Positions 27,537-37,195 of a stretch of 44,651 nt of DNA are shown here, piece after piece (position 1 is the stretch's first letter; every line of letters begins with the position of its first letter). The notes under the pieces are model-generated. The model ran no database searches, was not told the origin of the DNA, and saw only the letters and a list, made by a program, of their open reading frames with translations. A program made the position numbers and the translations under genes. Source of the stretch: Lactobacillus acetotolerans DSM 20749 = JCM 3825 (GTDB lineage Bacteria; Bacillota; Bacilli; Lactobacillales; Lactobacillaceae); NCBI RefSeq assembly GCF_001436775.1, contig NZ_AYZC01000009.1, forward strand, positions 1 to 44,651, read 5' to 3'.

Positions 27537-28688
27537 CTAGTAACCTTTGGTCATAAAATCAAAAATTTTATCACAATATGAATCAGCATTTACCTGATCG
27601 GTCAAGTTTAACCAATACAAGCGTAAATTACGCAATTGCCGGTTATCCAAGTGATCCAAATTACTAATCAAATCCCTTTGGGAATTTACATTAATTCCTG
27701 GAATAATATCTTCATATGGACCTATCAGCAAACCACGTGTCTTTTCATATTGTTTTAAATAGTTAGTGACAAACACAATTGGCTTATTTAAATGAAGGTA
27801 ATCAAAGTAAATTGATGAAAAATCAGTTATTAAGAAATCAGTATCACCGAGTAGTTCGTACAAGTCACAGTCATGGTCAAACAGATAATCATTATTCAAA
27901 AAAGCAATATTAGAATACTTGCTCTTAAAATTAGAAAACATGCGCATTTCATAGGGATGTAATTTGACGATCAAATATTGCTGCCGCTCTTTTAAAGCAG
28001 AATTTAACTTTTCAATATCAAAATCATCAAAGGCAAAGAAGTTTCCGCTTTTAATTCTTTCCATAATTTTAGGATCATTTAATTCATAACGAAAAGTTGG
28101 CATATAAATGCCAATTTGTGCGTCTTTATCTTCTACTTTGAATAGATCCTTTAGCAATTGTTCCTTAGAAATTACCGGATTTTTTAACGCGTCTAATCTA
28201 GGAAAGCCAACTTTATGGTATTTCGTAGTTTCAATTGCCATACAAGCACTCATCAAGGTTTCATAGAGGTCTGAGCTTGAACATACAATGTCCGCATATT
28301 TGTGCCATAATTTTTCGTTACGACGATTATCCCGGCGCTTGGTGTTGTTAGCCATAATCCCCATTCGCTTCAATGGAACACCATGCCAAAATTGAACATT
28401 AATTTGGTGTTTGCGTACCTTAAAAGGTTGGTGTGTGGTGATAGTATATCGAGCTGCACCAATCTTCTGCCAAACTTTCCAGCCAAAATGTGATGACGGC
28501 CATGGCTCGATTAAGGTCACGTTATACTCAGGATGGTTTAATTGCAAATATTTATAAAATAAGTACCCATTGGACCCTGATCTGCCTGAACCATTAAGAA
28601 TAACTATCTCATTATCCTCCATCGTGGTAAAACGAGCTAAAAATTTCATTAGGGTCATGTAACAACGGAATAAAAAACTTTTCATCAA
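27537..28688 (-). CDS. CDP-glycerol glycerophosphotransferase family protein
   Basis: The 383-residue protein belongs to the TagB/TagF family: NGSGRSGSNGYLFYKYL near 32-48, FWHGVPLKRMG around 97, and a C-terminal half with LITDFSSIYFDYLHLNKPIVF. These enzymes transfer glycerol phosphate from CDP-glycerol to wall teichoic acid or other surface glycans at the inner membrane face. It begins the gene group that continues with the flippase 9 bases downstream. The TagD at 35971 can supply its CDP-glycerol. At this length it is a single-domain TagB-like enzyme rather than a long TagF polymerase. Confidence 0.88.
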   Translation of the reverse strand: MMKSFLFRCYMTLMKFLARFTTMEDNEIVILNGSGRSGSNGYLFYKYLQLNHPEYNVTLIEPWPSSHFGWKVWQKIGAARYTITTHQPFKVRKHQINVQFWHGVPLKRMGIMANNTKRRDNRRNEKLWHKYADIVCSSSDLYETLMSACMAIETTKYHKVGFPRLDALKNPVISKEQLLKDLFKVEDKDAQIGIYMPTFRYELNDPKIMERIKSGNFFAFDDFDIEKLNSALKERQQYLIVKLHPYEMRMFSNFKSKYSNIAFLNNDYLFDHDCDLYELLGDTDFLITDFSSIYFDYLHLNKPIVFVTNYLKQYEKTRGLLIGPYEDIIPGINVNSQRDLISNLDHLDNRQLRNLRLYWLNLTDQVNADSYCDKIFDFMTKGY

Positions 28689-28725
28689 ATAACTTCCTAG
28701 AAAAAACTTCTTACTCTTAAGAGTA

Positions 28726-28755
28726 CAAAAAAAGCTTGAATAAACTCAAGCTTTT
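28726..28755 (-). terminator. Terminator of the cation ATPase gene
   Basis: AAGCTTGA and TCAAGCTT form a clear stem followed on the minus strand by a long T tract, 20 bases behind the ATPase stop. Confidence 0.85.
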
Positions 28756-28775
28756 CTTGACTATTTTTTAAAATT

Positions 28776-31445
28776 TTATTCTTTTCCTACTTTTCTTTCA
28801 AAGAATTTGACTATTTCAACAATAATAATCATACAGACGCCGGCGCCTAAAACAACGCTCCATTGCTGACCATTAAGTTCAGTGACATCAAAGAATCTTG
28901 TCATGAATGGTAATTCAACGCATGCCATAACTAATGCAGAAATCAAAATGGCCCAATTAAACCATTTATTAGCAAAAGTTTCTTTTCTAAAAATAGATTG
29001 GTGGATATACTTCGAATTAAATGCATGGAATAACTGAATCAAACCCAAAGTTAAGAATGCCATGGTTAAGCCATCGCCATGTTGCATAACTGGATTATTC
29101 ACGTGTGGCCCAATCTTTAATCCAATAAGGTAAGCACCCAGTACTAGAGCACTTTCCAATATACCCTGATAAATAATCGAGCTGGCAACACCACCGCTGA
29201 AGAAGTTGGATTTCTTACCACGAGGCTTACGTTTCATAATACCATCTTCAACTGGTTCAACCCCTAAGGCAATAGCCGGAAGGGTATCGGTTACAAGGTT
29301 AATCCAAAGCAATTGAACCGGAGCTAAAATGTCCCAGCCCAGCATAGTCATCATGAAGACCGTCAGAACTTCACCAACATTACAACTCATTAGGTAAAGA
29401 ATCGATTTCTGAATGTTGCTAAAGACTTTTCGTCCTTGTTTAACGGCCTCGACAATCGTGGCAAAGTTATCATCAGCCAGAACCATGTCACTGGCACCTT
29501 TAGATACTTCGGTACCTGTAATACCCATGCCAATACCAATATCGGCTTGCTTTAAACTTGGAGCATCGTTTACTCCGTCACCGGTCATGGCAACGATTTT
29601 ATCATTTGCCTGCCAAGCCTTAACAATCCTAACCTTGTGTTCAGGAGAAACTCGTGCGTAAACACTGTAATCACTGACATGTTTCTTAAAGTAATCGTCA
29701 CTAAGTTCATCAAGTTGCGCACCAGTAATTACCCGCTTATCTTGACCAGGCTTAAGTATCCCTAACCTTTCAGCAATTGCTTGAGCTGTAACTTGAAAGT
29801 CACCTGTAATCATAACGGTTCTAATACCAGCACTATGAGCTTCTTTAATAGCTTCTTTTGCTTCCGGACGTTCCGGATCAATCATTCCTACTAGCCCAGC
29901 AAAAATCAAATCTTGCTCGACGTTGTCAGTTTTAGGATCATTATAAGTTTTATCAACAATTTTATAAGCTAAACCAAGGACACGTAATGCTTTTTTAGCC
30001 ATATTTTGATTAGCAACTAAAATATCTTGTTTTTGCTCATCACTAATCGGAGAAACCTGTCCGTTAATCGAAACAGACGTTACCCGTTTTAATAACTGAT
30101 CTGGTGCACCTTTAACGGCAATATAATACTTATCACCATACTTATTGATAGTACTCATCAATTTACGTTCAGAATCAAATGGTACCTCTTGAATACGCGG
30201 ATGGCTCTGTAAAAGATTTTGGACATCAATATTTTGGTCAAAAGCATACTGAATTAAAGAAGTTTCCGTCGGATCACCAAGTAAATTTCCTCCGTTTTCA
30301 ATTTTGGTATCATTTGCCAAAATCATAGAAAGAATAGCTGGATTATCCGCATGAACTTCATGATCCGTTCCATGAGTCCGGCCACGGTAGTAAATTTTTT
30401 CAACGGTCATCTTATTTTGGGTTAAAGTACCGGTTTTATCCGAACAGATAATATCGGTGGCTCCCAAAGTTTCAACCGCAGGCAGTTTTCTAACAATTGC
30501 CTTATGTGTAGCCATTGTTTGGGTTCCTAATGCCAAAATAATTGTAACAATTGCAGGCAATCCTTCAGGAATAGCTGCAACAGCCAGAGAAACGGCAACT
30601 AGGAACATATCGATTACTAATTTATCAGTTGGTTCCGTGCCACGCTTAGTAATTAAACCAACAACGAAGACAATTGCACAAATTGCCAAGATCATAATAG
30701 TTAAAATCTTGCCAAGCTGGTTTAAATTTTGCTTTAGAGGGGTATCAGTTTCATCGGTATTATTAAGCATGGTGGCAATTTTACCAACTTCAGTATGCAT
30801 CCCTGTGCCAACAACAATACCTTCACCACGACCATAAGTTACGTTAGTGCTTGAGAAGGCCATATTAATCTGATCGGCAAGCGCAACCTTTTTATCCTGC
30901 AAAGTTTCATTACTCTTGTCTACCGGAACTGATTCACCCGTTAAAGCTGATTCCTCAATCTTTAAGCTCTTGGCAACGGTTAACCGCAAATCAGCGGGAA
31001 CAACATCCCCTGCTTCAAGTAAAACAATGTCCCCCGGAACAACCTCTGTACTTGGAATTTCAAGCACGGTGCCATTACGCCGAACGTGAGCATTGGGTGT
31101 AGACATTTTCTTTAAAGCGTCAATTGCTTCTTCTGAACGTGTTTCTTGGAAAACTCCCAACACAGCGTTCAAAATAACAACAATCATAATGATTGCGGCG
31201 TCTGTCCATTCATGGGCAACAACCCCAGAAAGAAGTGCGGCTATAATCAAAACGATGATCATGAAGTCTTTGAATTGATCAACGAAGCGCATGAACATAC
31301 TGGTTTTCTTCTTAGAAGCTATGGCATTATTACCATACTTTTCCCGTCTTTTCTTAACCTGGTCATCATTTAAACCTTGCGTAAGAGAAGTATGTAAACT
31401 TTTCTCCACGTCCGGAATTATTTGGTTAAAATAATTTTGGGCCAC
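28776..31445 (-). CDS. Cation-exporting P-type ATPase (P2A), probable Mn2+/Ca2+ exporter
   Basis: The 889-residue pump has the P2A layout: actuator motif TGES (169-172), PEGLPA in M4 (293-298), phosphorylated Asp336 in SDKTGTLTQNKM, TGDGVNDAPSLK in the hinge, and NVGEV in M5 with NLVTDTLPAIALG in M6. These metal-site residues match SERCA/PMR1-type Ca2+/Mn2+ pumps. A yybP-ykoY manganese riboswitch directly upstream indicates that Mn2+ induces it, so Mn2+ efflux is the likely main job, as for L. lactis YoaB. GTG start with AAGGAGG 8 bases upstream. Confidence 0.93.
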   Translation of the reverse strand: MAQNYFNQIIPDVEKSLHTSLTQGLNDDQVKKRREKYGNNAIASKKKTSMFMRFVDQFKDFMIIVLIIAALLSGVVAHEWTDAAIIMIVVILNAVLGVFQETRSEEAIDALKKMSTPNAHVRRNGTVLEIPSTEVVPGDIVLLEAGDVVPADLRLTVAKSLKIEESALTGESVPVDKSNETLQDKKVALADQINMAFSSTNVTYGRGEGIVVGTGMHTEVGKIATMLNNTDETDTPLKQNLNQLGKILTIMILAICAIVFVVGLITKRGTEPTDKLVIDMFLVAVSLAVAAIPEGLPAIVTIILALGTQTMATHKAIVRKLPAVETLGATDIICSDKTGTLTQNKMTVEKIYYRGRTHGTDHEVHADNPAILSMILANDTKIENGGNLLGDPTETSLIQYAFDQNIDVQNLLQSHPRIQEVPFDSERKLMSTINKYGDKYYIAVKGAPDQLLKRVTSVSINGQVSPISDEQKQDILVANQNMAKKALRVLGLAYKIVDKTYNDPKTDNVEQDLIFAGLVGMIDPERPEAKEAIKEAHSAGIRTVMITGDFQVTAQAIAERLGILKPGQDKRVITGAQLDELSDDYFKKHVSDYSVYARVSPEHKVRIVKAWQANDKIVAMTGDGVNDAPSLKQADIGIGMGITGTEVSKGASDMVLADDNFATIVEAVKQGRKVFSNIQKSILYLMSCNVGEVLTVFMMTMLGWDILAPVQLLWINLVTDTLPAIALGVEPVEDGIMKRKPRGKKSNFFSGGVASSIIYQGILESALVLGAYLIGLKIGPHVNNPVMQHGDGLTMAFLTLGLIQLFHAFNSKYIHQSIFRKETFANKWFNWAILISALVMACVELPFMTRFFDVTELNGQQWSVVLGAGVCMIIIVEIVKFFERKVGKE

Positions 31446-31461
31446 TTATTTTCCTCCTTAT

Positions 31462-31576
31462 AAAAAAAGAGACTTACATGCTTAACGCACATAAGTCTCA
31501 CTATTTAAGGTAAGTCCAGAAGATACTATTCTTCGGTTGTTGGACTTACCACAAGTAATTGTTGTTACTCCCTTAT
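31462..31576 (-). ncRNA. yybP-ykoY manganese riboswitch with terminator
   Basis: On the minus strand ATAAGGGAGTA starts the aptamer and GTGAGACTTAT closes it: P1 is ATAAG (31576-31572) with CTTAT (31495-31491), the GGAGTA loop being the conserved L1. A long P3 stem, GGTAAGTCC with GGACTTACC, encloses the AACAACCGAAGA loop region. The closing strand also pairs in a terminator (GAGACTTA with TAAGTCTC, 31469-31499, then T7), so Mn2+-stabilised P1 excludes termination. This is an ON switch for the downstream ATPase. Confidence 0.85.
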
Positions 31577-31587
31577 GATTATCTATA

Positions 31588-31616
31588 ATTATAAAGAAAA
31601 TTATTTATTTTAACAA
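31588..31616 (-). promoter_or_regulatory. Promoter of the manganese riboswitch-ATPase unit
   Basis: On the minus strand TTGTTA (31616-31611) and TATAAT (31593-31588) are spaced by 17 bases. Transcription would start just ahead of the riboswitch. Confidence 0.75.
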
Positions 31617-31631
31617 GTTTTATTTCTGCTT

Positions 31632-32462
31632 TTACTTTTTATAAAAATCATCAAATACGGTCACCGGCAAATGCCGCTTATGCTTACTTTTATTCCATAA
31701 AGCTTCGATTGTCTCCGCATCCTTTTCAGGAACTTCTCGTCCCTCAAGGTAATCATCAACTTTATCATAAGTTACACCCAGTGCCGTCTCATCAGGCAAA
31801 TCAGGTTTATTTTCTTCCAAATCAGCTGTAGGGGCCTTCAAATATAAATGCTCTGGACACCCTAATTCCTTCAATAATTGCTTACCTTGACGCTTATCCA
31901 AACGAAACAATGGCGTTATATCAGCTGCACCATCACCATATTTAGTGTAAAAACCAGAAAAATTCTCCGCTGCATGATCGGTACCAACGACCGCACCCTT
32001 ATTTGCACCAGCAATGGCATATTGAACGATCATTCGTTCACGAGCCTTGATATTACCTTTATTAAAATCCGTAATTTTCTGACCCGCTTTTTCGAGACTT
32101 GCAACCATCGCATCGGTTGCAGCTTTAATGTTAACAATTGGATCCTGATCTGGCTTTTGAAAGGCAATTGCATCGGCTGCGTCTTGCGCATCAGCCTGAA
32201 CATCGTAAGGTAAACGAACAGCAATAAATTGGTAAGAATCATCGCCCGTTTCTTTGCGCATTTCAGAAATAGCCATTTGCGTTAACTTACCGGCTAAGGT
32301 CGAATCCTGTCCGCCAGAAATTCCTAAAACATAAGATTTTAAAAATGGATTGGCTTTTAAATAGCCTTTCAGAAAATCAACTGAACGTCTAATTTCTTTT
32401 TTGGGATCAATTTCTGGTAGAACGTGTTCATAAGCAATAATTTCTTTTTGTAATTTTCTCAT
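31632..32462 (-). CDS. nadE: NH3-dependent NAD synthetase
   Basis: The 276-residue enzyme makes NAD from deamido-NAD, ATP and ammonia. The ATP-pyrophosphatase P-loop SGGQDS lies at 49-54, and [24 protein letters not shown] is the deamido-NAD site. The length is that of ammonia-dependent NadE without a glutaminase domain. Its ATG overlaps the TGA stop of pncB (ATGA), so the two salvage enzymes are co-translated. NAD made here also feeds the ligase LigA. Confidence 0.95.
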   Translation of the reverse strand: MRKLQKEIIAYEHVLPEIDPKKEIRRSVDFLKGYLKANPFLKSYVLGISGGQDSTLAGKLTQMAISEMRKETGDDSYQFIAVRLPYDVQADAQDAADAIAFQKPDQDPIVNIKAATDAMVASLEKAGQKITDFNKGNIKARERMIVQYAIAGANKGAVVGTDHAAENFSGFYTKYGDGAADITPLFRLDKRQGKQLLKELGCPEHLYLKAPTADLEENKPDLPDETALGVTYDKVDDYLEGREVPEKDAETIEALWNKSKHKRHLPVTVFDDFYKK

Positions 32463-33937
32463 CTACTAATACTTCTTTCCCTAATCTTGCGCCGAATATC
32501 TTGAATAAGATGCATTTTACTTTCATACAAATTTTGTGACAAGTCAACTGGATATTCTTGAGGGTTTAAGCTGCGCTTGTATTCATCCCATAACCCATCG
32601 AGGTTATCCGCACAGAACTTTTTAATATCTGCTAACTTAGGTTGCTTATAAACTAACTTCCCATTCTTAAAAATATCATGTAAAAGTGGAACAGCAGTAT
32701 AATTTGTTACTACTTTATTGATATAGGTGTACTGCGGGTGGAACATGAAGAGTGCATCAAACTTACGCGGATCTTCATCATACCTTGCTACCCAGTCACC
32801 TTCGTTTTTCTTAGCTGTATTAGCTGAAATACGCCATACCTGTTTTTTACCTGGAGTTGAAACCTTAACAGCATTTGAAGAGATCTTCAACGTATCGCGC
32901 ATTGCATGGGTTTCGTCTTCAATTGAAACCAACTTATACACAGCACCTAATGCAGGTTGATCAAAAGCGGTAATGTACTTGGTTCCAATACCCCAAACAT
33001 CAATCTTGGCACCCTGCATCTTCAGGTTGGTAATGGTATTTTCATCCAAATCATTCGAAGCGAAAATCTTAGCATTTGGATAGCCAGCATCATCAAGCTC
33101 TTTACGAACCTGTTTAGACATATAAGCCATATCGCCAGAATCAATCCGAACCCCTTGAAAATTAATCTTATCGCCCATTTCGTTGGCTACCTTAATTGCA
33201 TTTGGTACCCCACTGCGAACGGTATCGTAAGTATCAACCAAAAAGACACAATTTTTATGCGTTTCAGCATAAGCTTTAAAGGCCGCATACTCACTACCAA
33301 AAGCTTCAACTAAGGAGTGGGCGTGGGTACCAGAAATTGGAATGCCAAATAATTTACCGGCACGCACATTACTGGTTGAATCAAACCCACCAATATAAGC
33401 AGCACGTGCTCCCCAGATTGCAGCATCTGTCTCCTGTGCACGACGGGTTCCAAATTCCATTAACCCATCATCCTGAACGGCTTGTTTAATTCTTGCTGCT
33501 TTAGTAGCAAGCAAGGTTTGGAAGTTAATAATATTTAAAATAGCCGTTTCGACTAACTGACATTGAGCAAGAGGACCTTCAACCTGAAGTATAGGCTCGT
33601 TAGCAAAGACTAACTCCCCTTCTTTCATTGAACGAACAGTAATTTTTAACTTTAAATTACGAAGGTAGTCAATAAAGTCATCATCATAACCTTCTTGCTC
33701 TTTTAAGTATTGCAGATCACTTTCTTTAAATTTTAAGTTCTTTAGATATAAAATGACGTGTTCAAGACCTGCATAGACAGCATAGCCACTACCAAACGGT
33801 TCCGTTCGGTAAAAAGCCTCAAAAACGGCATTGCGGTTAGCCATGCCTTTTTTGAAGTAAGTATACATCATATTAATTTCATAGAGATCGGTATGCAAAG
33901 CCAAAGAATCATCTTTGTCTAATTCTGGATAAAACAT
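32459..33937 (-). CDS. pncB: Nicotinate phosphoribosyltransferase
   Basis: The 492-residue enzyme converts nicotinate and PRPP to nicotinate mononucleotide, the first step of the Preiss-Handler salvage route. Family features: [15 protein letters not shown] at the N-terminus, [19 protein letters not shown] and RIDSGDM for PRPP and substrate binding. It stands first in the pncB-nadE operon with its own promoter; nadD must lie elsewhere. Lactobacilli usually cannot make NAD de novo and depend on this pathway. Confidence 0.95.
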   Translation of the reverse strand: MFYPELDKDDSLALHTDLYEINMMYTYFKKGMANRNAVFEAFYRTEPFGSGYAVYAGLEHVILYLKNLKFKESDLQYLKEQEGYDDDFIDYLRNLKLKITVRSMKEGELVFANEPILQVEGPLAQCQLVETAILNIINFQTLLATKAARIKQAVQDDGLMEFGTRRAQETDAAIWGARAAYIGGFDSTSNVRAGKLFGIPISGTHAHSLVEAFGSEYAAFKAYAETHKNCVFLVDTYDTVRSGVPNAIKVANEMGDKINFQGVRIDSGDMAYMSKQVRKELDDAGYPNAKIFASNDLDENTITNLKMQGAKIDVWGIGTKYITAFDQPALGAVYKLVSIEDETHAMRDTLKISSNAVKVSTPGKKQVWRISANTAKKNEGDWVARYDEDPRKFDALFMFHPQYTYINKVVTNYTAVPLLHDIFKNGKLVYKQPKLADIKKFCADNLDGLWDEYKRSLNPQEYPVDLSQNLYESKMHLIQDIRRKIRERSISR

Positions 33938-33978
33938 TGTTTCCTCTCAAATACTAATGTAAATAACATTTTGCCTTA

Positions 33979-34007
33979 ATTATAACCGTGCTGACCCATT
34001 ACAGCAA
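33979..34007 (-). promoter_or_regulatory. Promoter of pncB-nadE
   Basis: On the minus strand TTGCTG (34007-34002) and a perfect TATAAT (33984-33979) are spaced by 17 bases, about 45 bases ahead of the pncB start and its GAGAGGAAA ribosome binding site. Confidence 0.7.
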
Positions 34008-34017
34008 CGCGACCACA

Positions 34018-35112
34018 CTATTTAGTTAGCTGCTTGTATACCTTTTCAATTGAAGCTAATTGTTTTTTTACAGAAAAATGATCGGCAACATATTTTTTCT
34101 CACGCGTGGCCATAGCAGATAATTCTTTAGGATCCTTATTAACTGCTTCCCTTAATTCATTAACAATCGAATCAACGTTACCAGTTTTAGCAATAAATCC
34201 ATATTCAGGATTAGGAATCATTACCTTAATATCACCAATATCTGTTGACAAAATTGGGAGCAGATTATCACTAGCCTCGAGAAGAACCAATGGAAAACTT
34301 TCTGAATAAGAAGTTAAGACCGCCAAATCCATTCGCCTATATAAATTTTTAAGCTGTGCTTGAGTCATAAAACCGCTAAAAGTTACCTGTGGACCAAGAT
34401 CGAGTTGACGCGAAAGAGCCATCAAGTTACTCAATTCTGAGCCGCTACCAGCAATATAGAGGCGAACATGCGAATCATTCAATTTCTTAATGGCATGTAA
34501 AAGCAATGCTTGCCCTTTTACCTTTTCGGTTCGAGCAACATTAATAATATTAAAGTAAGTGTGTTCATACTTAGCCGGAATTTCACTATTATCATGAAAA
34601 AAGATACCGTTGTAGATGACATGGATCTTGTCCTTATCTACATGTGCTTTATCTACCACAAGCTTAGCGAAACGTTTAGTCACCACAAAAACACAATTGG
34701 CGTTTCGTAATGCATGTAAATTGAGCTTAGTAAAAACCTTGCCAAGAAAGCCCCGATCGGCAAAATCCAAATACGGATCCGAATGGACGGTAATACACCA
34801 AGTTGCAGTAATTTTTCTCCTAATTAATGATAAAAATAAGTTAGCACGTGCCCCGTGAGTATGCACGATATCGTAATGTCCATCATTAATAAAAGCCGTC
34901 AGTCGTTTTAAACTAGACAAATCATAGCGCCCTTTTGCCCCTAAAACATGGGTAGCAATGTTAGCAGCTCGTGCTGCCTTAGCCACTGGACCCTCTTCTA
35001 AGGTCAAAAGTTCAAAATCTTTTTCCTCTTTTTTTGCCTCGGTTAACAAATTAACAATATGTGACAAACCGCCGCCTTGTTCAAGACCAGCATTCACATG
35101 CAAAATCTTCAT
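34018..35112 (-). CDS. Family 4 glycosyltransferase
   Basis: The 364-residue GT-B enzyme starts MKILHVNAGLEQGGGLSHIVNLL and has HTHGARANL in the N-terminal domain. In the C-terminal nucleotide-sugar domain NVARTEKVKGQ and SYSESFPLVLLEAS contain the E-x7-E-like motif of GT4. It lies 3 bases behind tagA and probably acts after it, on a teichoic acid linkage unit or another cell-wall glycan. The sugar is unknown. Confidence 0.88.
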   Translation of the reverse strand: MKILHVNAGLEQGGGLSHIVNLLTEAKKEEKDFELLTLEEGPVAKAARAANIATHVLGAKGRYDLSSLKRLTAFINDGHYDIVHTHGARANLFLSLIRRKITATWCITVHSDPYLDFADRGFLGKVFTKLNLHALRNANCVFVVTKRFAKLVVDKAHVDKDKIHVIYNGIFFHDNSEIPAKYEHTYFNIINVARTEKVKGQALLLHAIKKLNDSHVRLYIAGSGSELSNLMALSRQLDLGPQVTFSGFMTQAQLKNLYRRMDLAVLTSYSESFPLVLLEASDNLLPILSTDIGDIKVMIPNPEYGFIAKTGNVDSIVNELREAVNKDPKELSAMATREKKYVADHFSVKKQLASIEKVYKQLTK

Positions 35113-35115
35113 GTA

Positions 35116-35847
35116 TTATTTCTTTCTCTTTTTTGATTTTTGAACATCCATAACGAATCTTGGCAAAACTGTCATTCTCTTAAATCGCGTTGGATTACTT
35201 ACCAAACGGTAAAACCACTCTAGGTGTGCTTTTTGGAAAATTTCTGGCGCCCTCTTAACAATTCCTGAAAAGACGTCAAAACTGCCCCCAACCCCCATCA
35301 TTAGCGCAGGCAATAAATTTTTACGCAAGATTGAAATTAATTTTTCCTGCCTTGGGGAGCCTAATGCAGCGAAGACTAAATCAGGCTGGGTTCTTTCAAT
35401 TCGGCAAGCTACTAAATCCAAATCTTCATCAAAGTAACCATCTTCTGCTCCAACCAATCGAATGCCAGAATAATCGCGACCGATTTTAGCTTGAACAGCA
35501 TGAATGACATTTGGCTTAGCACCAATTAAATAAACCCGTAAACTGCGCTCATCAGCAACTTTCATCAGCCATGTAAATAGGTCGTAGCCGGTTACTCGTT
35601 CTGGAAGCGGCGTTCCTAACATTTTGGCTGCTTTAATGATTCCTATGCCGTCAGCCGTAATATAATCAGCATCATCATTCAAAATCTTCATAAATTCAGG
35701 ATTTTCGTTTGCTGCCATCACAATTTCCGGGTTAGCAGTAACGATAAAAGTGGATTCATGTTCATTTAACCGACCAATAAATTCATTTTGAAATTGGTTA
35801 AAAGTTTTATTATCGAAATTAACACCTAAAACATTCACTTTATCCAT
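35116..35847 (-). CDS. tagA: N-acetylmannosaminyltransferase TagA (WecG/TagA/CpsF)
   Basis: The 243-residue enzyme adds ManNAc from UDP-ManNAc to GlcNAc-PP-undecaprenol, the first committed step of wall teichoic acid. Visible family motifs: VTANPEIVMAANENPEF, ADGIGIIKAAKMLGTPLPERVTGYD and ALGSPRQEKLI, with GVGGSFDVFSG downstream. ATG 35847 is preferred, with GAGGTG 7 bases upstream, over ATG 35865. It is transcribed away from tagD, and a GT4 gene follows 3 bases later. It depends on a 2-epimerase; the only copy in this window is truncated. Confidence 0.93.
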   Translation of the reverse strand: MDKVNVLGVNFDNKTFNQFQNEFIGRLNEHESTFIVTANPEIVMAANENPEFMKILNDDADYITADGIGIIKAAKMLGTPLPERVTGYDLFTWLMKVADERSLRVYLIGAKPNVIHAVQAKIGRDYSGIRLVGAEDGYFDEDLDLVACRIERTQPDLVFAALGSPRQEKLISILRKNLLPALMMGVGGSFDVFSGIVKRAPEIFQKAHLEWFYRLVSNPTRFKRMTVLPRFVMDVQKSKKRKK

Positions 35848-35970
35848 AGAAAACACCTCGTGCATCTTTTCTTACTATTCTATCAAAATATCTCAGTGAC
35901 CGCTGTAAGTTTTACCTTTTCTATAAATATGATACGATAAGTGCGTCTAATAAATAGGAGCACTAACAAA

Positions 35971-36357
35971 ATGAAAAAAGTTATAACTTACGGTACTTTT
36001 GATTTACTACATTACGGTCACGTTCGTTTGCTCAAAAGGGCAAAGGAATTGGGCGATTATTTAATCGTTGGTTTATCGACGGATGAATTTAATGAATTCA
36101 AAAAACACAAAGAAGCTTACAATAATTATGCGGAACGCAAATATATTTTAGAAGCAATCCGTTACGTCGACAAAGTCATCCCTGAAAAGGATTGGGACCA
36201 GAAGATCAGTGACGTAAAAAAGTACCATATCGATACTTTCGTTATGGGAAGTGACTGGAAAGGCAAATTTGACTTCTTAAAGCCATACTGCAAAGTCGTT
36301 TACTTACCCCGAACTCCAGGTGTCTCAACTAGTAAAATTAAAGAAGATTTAAAGTAA
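35971..36357 (+). CDS. tagD: Glycerol-3-phosphate cytidylyltransferase
   Basis: The 128-residue enzyme makes CDP-glycerol from CTP and glycerol 3-phosphate for teichoic acid synthesis. The nucleotidyltransferase motif HYGH (14-17) follows TYGTFDLL, and RTPGVSTSKI near the end is the RTxGISTT signature. Start at 35971 with ATAGGAG upstream; a longer frame from 35941 includes the ribosome binding site. It is divergent from tagA and serves the CDP-glycerol transferase at 27537. Confidence 0.95.
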   Translation: MKKVITYGTFDLLHYGHVRLLKRAKELGDYLIVGLSTDEFNEFKKHKEAYNNYAERKYILEAIRYVDKVIPEKDWDQKISDVKKYHIDTFVMGSDWKGKFDFLKPYCKVVYLPRTPGVSTSKIKEDLK

Positions 36358-36360
36358 ACA

Positions 36361-36406
36361 AAAACTCCAATTCAGCTTATATAGTAAGTTGAGTTGGAGT
36401 TTTTTC
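36361..36406. terminator. Bidirectional terminator between tagD and the GntR pseudogene
   Basis: AAAACTCCAA and TTGGAGTTTT form the base of a long hairpin with an inner CAGCTTAT/GTAAGTTG arm and T residues on both strands. It ends tagD and the converging regulator gene. Confidence 0.8.
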
Positions 36407-36415
36407 ATATTAAAA

Positions 36416-37114
36416 TCATTTTGAAAACGTAAATTCAAACCGTTCAGCAACATAGCTAGCCCGTGTGTATTCAAATGGCGTACCATCAGACAATTCGGTT
36501 ACCTGTAAACGGGTAATAAGCGCTTCGCCGCGCTTAGCATCAAGCAAACGAGCATCATTTTCATTGGCAACTTCAGCTGAAATATGTTCAGTTACCCGGC
36601 CAATCTTATAACCATGATTTTCTAACGTTTCGTACAAATGTGCCGAAATATCTGATTTAGAAAGATCTTTTATTAAGCGGTACGGAAGCGTAACCACCTC
36701 ATAACAAATTGGGACTTTATCGGCATAACGAATTCATTCCATTCGTAAAACATCGGCATCCGGTTGCAAATTCAAACGCTCTTTTTCTGATAGGGATGGT
36801 TTGCCAATCCGATAAGAAATTACTTTGCTCGATGGTGTTTGACCATTTGCATGGGTAATTTCCGTAAAGGACATGATACCCGACATTGTTTCTTGTACTT
36901 TTTGACTAGCAACATAAGTACCGCTGCCTAGCCGGCGTTCTAAAATGCCTTCATCTTCAAGCGTTTTAATTGCTTGACGCAGAGTCATGCGGGATACACC
37001 AAATTTCACAGCTAGTTGGCGTTCAGCAGGAATTCTGTCCCCTACTTTATAGACATGATTTTCAATATCACGTTTAATTTGATTATGAATTTTGATATAT
37101 ATTGGTTCTTCCAT
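36416..37114 (-). pseudogene. GntR/UTRA regulator with in-frame stop (NagR-like)
   Basis: From ATG 37114 (GGAGG 7 bases upstream) the frame encodes a GntR winged helix-turn-helix (PAERQLAVKFGVSRMTLRQAIKTLE, then RRLGSGTYV) and the start of a UTRA ligand domain. TGA at 36736-36734 interrupts it at codon 127; the same frame then continues to 36416 with the rest of the UTRA domain. TGA probably replaced CGA (Arg in LRMERIRYAD). HutC/NagR-type regulators of this kind respond to sugar phosphates. The first part alone would bind DNA but lack most of the sensor domain. Confidence 0.85.
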
Positions 37115-37195
37115 GGGGGTACCTCCAAATACATACCTCATTATAATCTAAATTGGTCTATATTGCATGAGTAAAAGCACTATAATTTTTGTTGC

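Noticed and set aside
36416-37114. Two separate small regulator genes
   Set aside because: Both parts are in the same frame, separated only by one TGA and 12 codons, and together make one complete GntR-UTRA protein.
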